Assembly (NCBI GenBank): GCA_026394095.1
Contig: JAPKYY010001049.1
Coordinates: 1 to 8,464 of the forward strand
DNA: 8,464 nucleotides
Source: Acidobacteriota bacterium
GTDB taxonomy: Bacteria; Acidobacteriota; Terriglobia; Bryobacterales; Bryobacteraceae
Direction of reading: 5' to 3'
In this document: piece by piece, positions 6,757 to 8,464 of the stretch
Layout of the letters: each line of letters begins with the position of its first letter
Numbering within the stretch: position 1 is the stretch's first letter
Notes under the pieces: model-generated
What the model was told of the DNA's origin: nothing
What the model saw: only the letters and a program-made list of their open reading frames with translations
The model's database searches: none
Position numbers and translations under genes: made by a program

Positions 6757-7136
6757 TCTGCGCGCAACCTCTGTGTAGCTGCCCAGCCTGCCGTCAAGCT
6801 CGCAAGCAAGGCCCAGAACCCAAGCAGCCCCAAGCTCCAGCTCTGCTGGCTCAACACCACAGCCACATCGGGGGAGCTGTATTCAAATGCAGGCACCGAA
6901 GCCCACAGCTTCTCATCCCCCATATGTGGCGCCTCAGTCTTGGGCGCGGTCGTGATATCTGCATTCATCACATCGATAAACAAGCGCCGGTACTTCTCTG
7001 CCGCAACCGAAAAATCCCGAAACTGCGCAAAGTCCGTCCCGCTCAATCCCATCGATACAGACCGGATTGCCATCAGCGGAGCCACTAGCCCACCCTGCTG
7101 CTGCAAGCGGTTCTGCGCCTCAAACGTATCCCACAA
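6753..7136 (-). CDS. C-terminal fragment of permease 1 (127 aa if restarted at TTG)
   Basis: The first usable start in the C-terminal frame is TTG 7136, 25 nt beyond the TGA that ends the N-terminal fragment, so a coupled restart is conceivable but has only GGCGAG in front of it. The fragment contains PLMAIRSVSMGLSGTDFAQF and AAEKYRR, typical of the periplasmic DUF3526 segment, then one membrane helix (about residues 98-118) and a short basic tail. The native frame extends further up to 7235. Its stop overlaps the start of permease 2 as ATGA. Whether it is made as a separate protein cannot be told from sequence. Confidence 0.45.
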   Translation of the reverse strand: MWDTFEAQNRLQQQGGLVAPLMAIRSVSMGLSGTDFAQFRDFSVAAEKYRRLFIDVMNADITTAPKTEAPHMGDEKLWASVPAFEYSSPDVAVVLSQQSWSLGLLGFWALLASLTAGWAATQRLRAE

Positions 7137-7161
7137 CTCGCCATACTGTTTGTCGTAAATT

Positions 7162-8085
7162 TCATTGCCATGATCTTCGCCAGCCTTCAGCGAAATCCCG
7201 GCGTAATTGATCGGCAGATCTTCGATCTTCTCTACCTATCCGATGCGAAAAAGCAAAGCTCGAAGGCGTCCGGTAGACCGTCCGCGACAAATCGCTAAAC
7301 AATCTCGGTGCCGCAAGGCCGTTGAAGATCCAAAACCCCAACAGGCAAACCAGCGCCAACCGCGCAGACTTCGCCAGCGCCGATACCGTCAGAGAGATTC
7401 CGATGAAAGCCACAAAGTACAGTAGGTAGCTCAGCGTCATCCAGCCCAGTCGCGGCAAGTTCGCCGCAAACGACCCCGTATCGCTCGCCAGCACCAGCGC
7501 CGCTGATCCCACAATCGCCGCCGGCACCAGCAGGATCCCCAGCCCGCCTGCAATCCCCAGCGCCTTACCCAAAGCCAGCGTCGATCGCGGCACACCCATC
7601 GACAGCAAGAGCCGCAGCGTGCCCTGCTCGCGCTCCCCGGCAAATGCCGAAAAGCTCATCAAAATCACCAGTAGCGGAATCAGCAACTGCAACACGCTCG
7701 AAGCCGTAAGATCCCCAAACCGCGCCAGCGTATTGGCATCCCGCGCCGGCTTGTACTTAAACTCATTCTGCTTATGCGCCTCACGCCACACGGCCACGCC
7801 CGTATAGTGATCCGCCCCACGGTCTACCAGCGACAGCGGCGTCTTTGGCTTAAACGCATACACTCCGTAATGCGCCGCCGAGTGCGGTGTCTTCTTCCCC
7901 TGCGTCAGCCATTGGTCGCGAGTCTCCGCCCGCGCCTGCTCGTGCTGCCGGTTGATGCTGACATACTGCTGCCAGCCAATCCCAAGCGACACACACAGCA
8001 GCGTCATCACAATCGCCGCCGCAATCTGAAAGCGCCCATCCTGGCGCATCTCCAGCATTTCCTTCTTGGCAATATGCAGAATCAT
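7162..8085 (-). CDS. N-terminal fragment of permease 1 as actually readable (307 aa)
   Basis: This is the open frame that translation from ATG 8085 would follow. It begins MILHIAKKEM, has a strong Shine-Dalgarno (AGGAGA, 5-nt spacer) that overlaps the TAG of the ATPase gene, and holds five of the six expected membrane segments. The last 23 residues (after HRIG, ending RRSWQ) are out of frame relative to the family and Arg-rich, which marks them as frameshift read-out rather than native sequence. The product would lack the DUF3526 C-terminal half and the final membrane segment. Confidence 0.6.
   Translation of the reverse strand: MILHIAKKEMLEMRQDGRFQIAAAIVMTLLCVSLGIGWQQYVSINRQHEQARAETRDQWLTQGKKTPHSAAHYGVYAFKPKTPLSLVDRGADHYTGVAVWREAHKQNEFKYKPARDANTLARFGDLTASSVLQLLIPLLVILMSFSAFAGEREQGTLRLLLSMGVPRSTLALGKALGIAGGLGILLVPAAIVGSAALVLASDTGSFAANLPRLGWMTLSYLLYFVAFIGISLTVSALAKSARLALVCLLGFWIFNGLAAPRLFSDLSRTVYRTPSSFAFSHRIGREDRRSADQLRRDFAEGWRRSWQ
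7217..7230 (-). repeat. Tandem 7-bp repeat (GAAGATC x2) at the permease 1 frame break
   Basis: On the - strand GAAGATC occurs twice with no gap, at 7230-7224 and 7223-7217. Seven bases is not a multiple of three. Removing one copy joins the N-terminal frame directly to the C-terminal one, giving HRIGREDLPINYAG. It may therefore be the cause of the frameshift by replication slippage. Against this, both copies together encode the family-like E-K-I-E-D-L in the downstream frame, so the repeat could be native. Confidence 0.75.
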
Positions 8086-8094
8086 GATGCTCTC

Positions 8095-8464
8095 CTAGTC
8101 GTGCATGTGCTCGAGATAAATCCGCTCGAGATCGGCGTGCCCAAACTCATCCGTATTCAAAACCTGCTTTAGCGTCCCCTGGCGCATGATCCCCACTCGC
8201 GACCCGTCCTCCTTGGCCCGGAACAAATCATGAGTCGCCATCAGAATCGCCGTCCCATTCCCCGCCAGCTTCCGGATCAATTGCGAAAACTCATTCGAAG
8301 CCTTCGGGTCCAGCCCCGACGTGGGCTCATCGAGCAATAGCGCCTTTGCCTGCTTGGCCATCGCAATCGCAATCACAATCTTCTGCCGCATTCCCTTGGA
8401 ATAGGTCGACACCCGCCGCTCTTCAGCCCCCGCCGGAAGATCCACTTCCTTCAAATAAGCCAGC
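8095..8464 (-). CDS. ABC exporter ATP-binding protein (partial, N-terminus beyond window)
   Basis: The C-terminal ~120 residues of an ABC ATPase; the frame is open to the right edge of the window (L-A-Y-L-K-E-V reads in from 8463), so the true start and Walker A are outside. Visible in order: a divergent ABC signature, S-K-G-M-R-Q (nucleotides about 8400-8383) in place of LSGGQ, as in NosF-like and other ABC-2 exporter ATPases; Walker B ALLLDEP with the catalytic Glu; D-loop SGLDP; and switch His in MATHD. It would power the two permeases encoded next in the operon. The TAG stop lies 9 nt before permease 1's ATG and overlaps its Shine-Dalgarno, so the genes are co-transcribed. The TTG at 8454 is not a plausible start because it would remove the nucleotide-binding half. 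The operon promoter is outside the window. Confidence 0.92.
   Translation of the reverse strand, partial: LAYLKEVDLPAGAEERRVSTYSKGMRQKIVIAIAMAKQAKALLLDEPTSGLDPKASNEFSQLIRKLAGNGTAILMATHDLFRAKEDGSRVGIMRQGTLKQVLNTDEFGHADLERIYLEHMHD

Larger units (their letters stand above)
6753..8085 (-). pseudogene. ABC-2 type exporter permease, DUF3526-type (first permease), frameshifted
   Basis: Two overlapping reading frames together make one permease. The N-terminal 284 residues (through HRIG, about 7234) carry a membrane segment at 20-37, a periplasmic loop, segments near 128-149, 174-200, 213-236 and 241-258, and the ABC-2 signature E151-R-E-Q-G-T-L157. The homologous C-terminal part continues in the next frame from 7235 with VEKIEDLPINYAGISLK and ends with a final membrane segment and the stop at 6753. 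A TAG in that second frame at 7238-7236 closes it just upstream. Joined, the pieces give 444 residues, shorter than the 477 of its partner. The stretch that in related proteins links the fifth membrane segment to the V-x-x-x-E-D-L-P motif seems missing. Hence a deletion plus frame change is likely, or alternatively a 7-bp tandem duplication at 7217-7230. Start ATG 8085 has AGGAGA at 8096-8091. Family placement is from memory; the frame break is seen directly. Confidence 0.82.

Noticed and set aside
1..8464. CRISPR array, tRNA, insertion sequence or phage/defence module
   Set aside because: I saw no regularly spaced repeats, no transposase or integrase motifs, no tRNA-like cloverleaf and no terminal inverted repeats with target duplications. 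This was checked by eye only.

Overview
The window looks like chromosomal DNA from an Acidobacteriota member, most likely of the Solibacter/Bryobacter group. The main reason is the 919-residue secreted NHL-repeat protein, whose C-terminal ~230 residues have the layout of TIGR03437, a domain expanded in Solibacter. Moderately high GC and poor Shine-Dalgarno signals at some genes fit this. The assignment is by recognition only; no database search was run.

Layout, left to right. (1) 3-314, + strand: the tail of a gene resembling the RsbRD_N-like sensor domain, cut by an in-frame TAA, followed by a strong intrinsic terminator (320-351). (2) 351-1220, - strand: a predicted lipoprotein of unknown function. 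(3) 1221-1314: a 94-bp divergent spacer with a candidate -10 element for each side; both are placed so that transcripts would start at or next to the chosen ATG. (4) 1315-2493, + strand: a class C (AmpC-type) serine beta-lactamase with all catalytic motifs. (5) 2494-2556: a short spacer with a perfect 10-bp inverted repeat against the next Shine-Dalgarno. (6) 2557-5316, + strand: the NHL/TIGR03437 protein. (7) 5323-8464, - strand: an ABC-2 type exporter operon transcribed right to left, with an ATPase (its N-terminus outside the window), a first DUF3526-type permease broken by a frameshift, and an apparently intact second permease.

How the genes work together. The ATPase and two permeases would form one exporter: the ATPase stop lies 9 nt before permease 1, and permease 1's stop overlaps permease 2's start as ATGA. 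Permease 1 is split near 7235, so the exporter may be crippled or may need the two halves to complement each other. The beta-lactamase and the lipoprotein share a divergent promoter region and may be co-regulated, but nothing else links them. The NHL gene converges on the exporter operon with 6 nt between stop codons and no convincing terminator.

I found no tRNA, rRNA, CRISPR array, insertion sequence or clear new multi-gene system. The most notable points are two damaged genes (the RsbRD_N-like fragment and permease 1), the possible leaderless divergent promoters, the hairpin before the NHL gene, and a strand bias in which the + strand is C-rich from about 350 onward whichever way the genes face.
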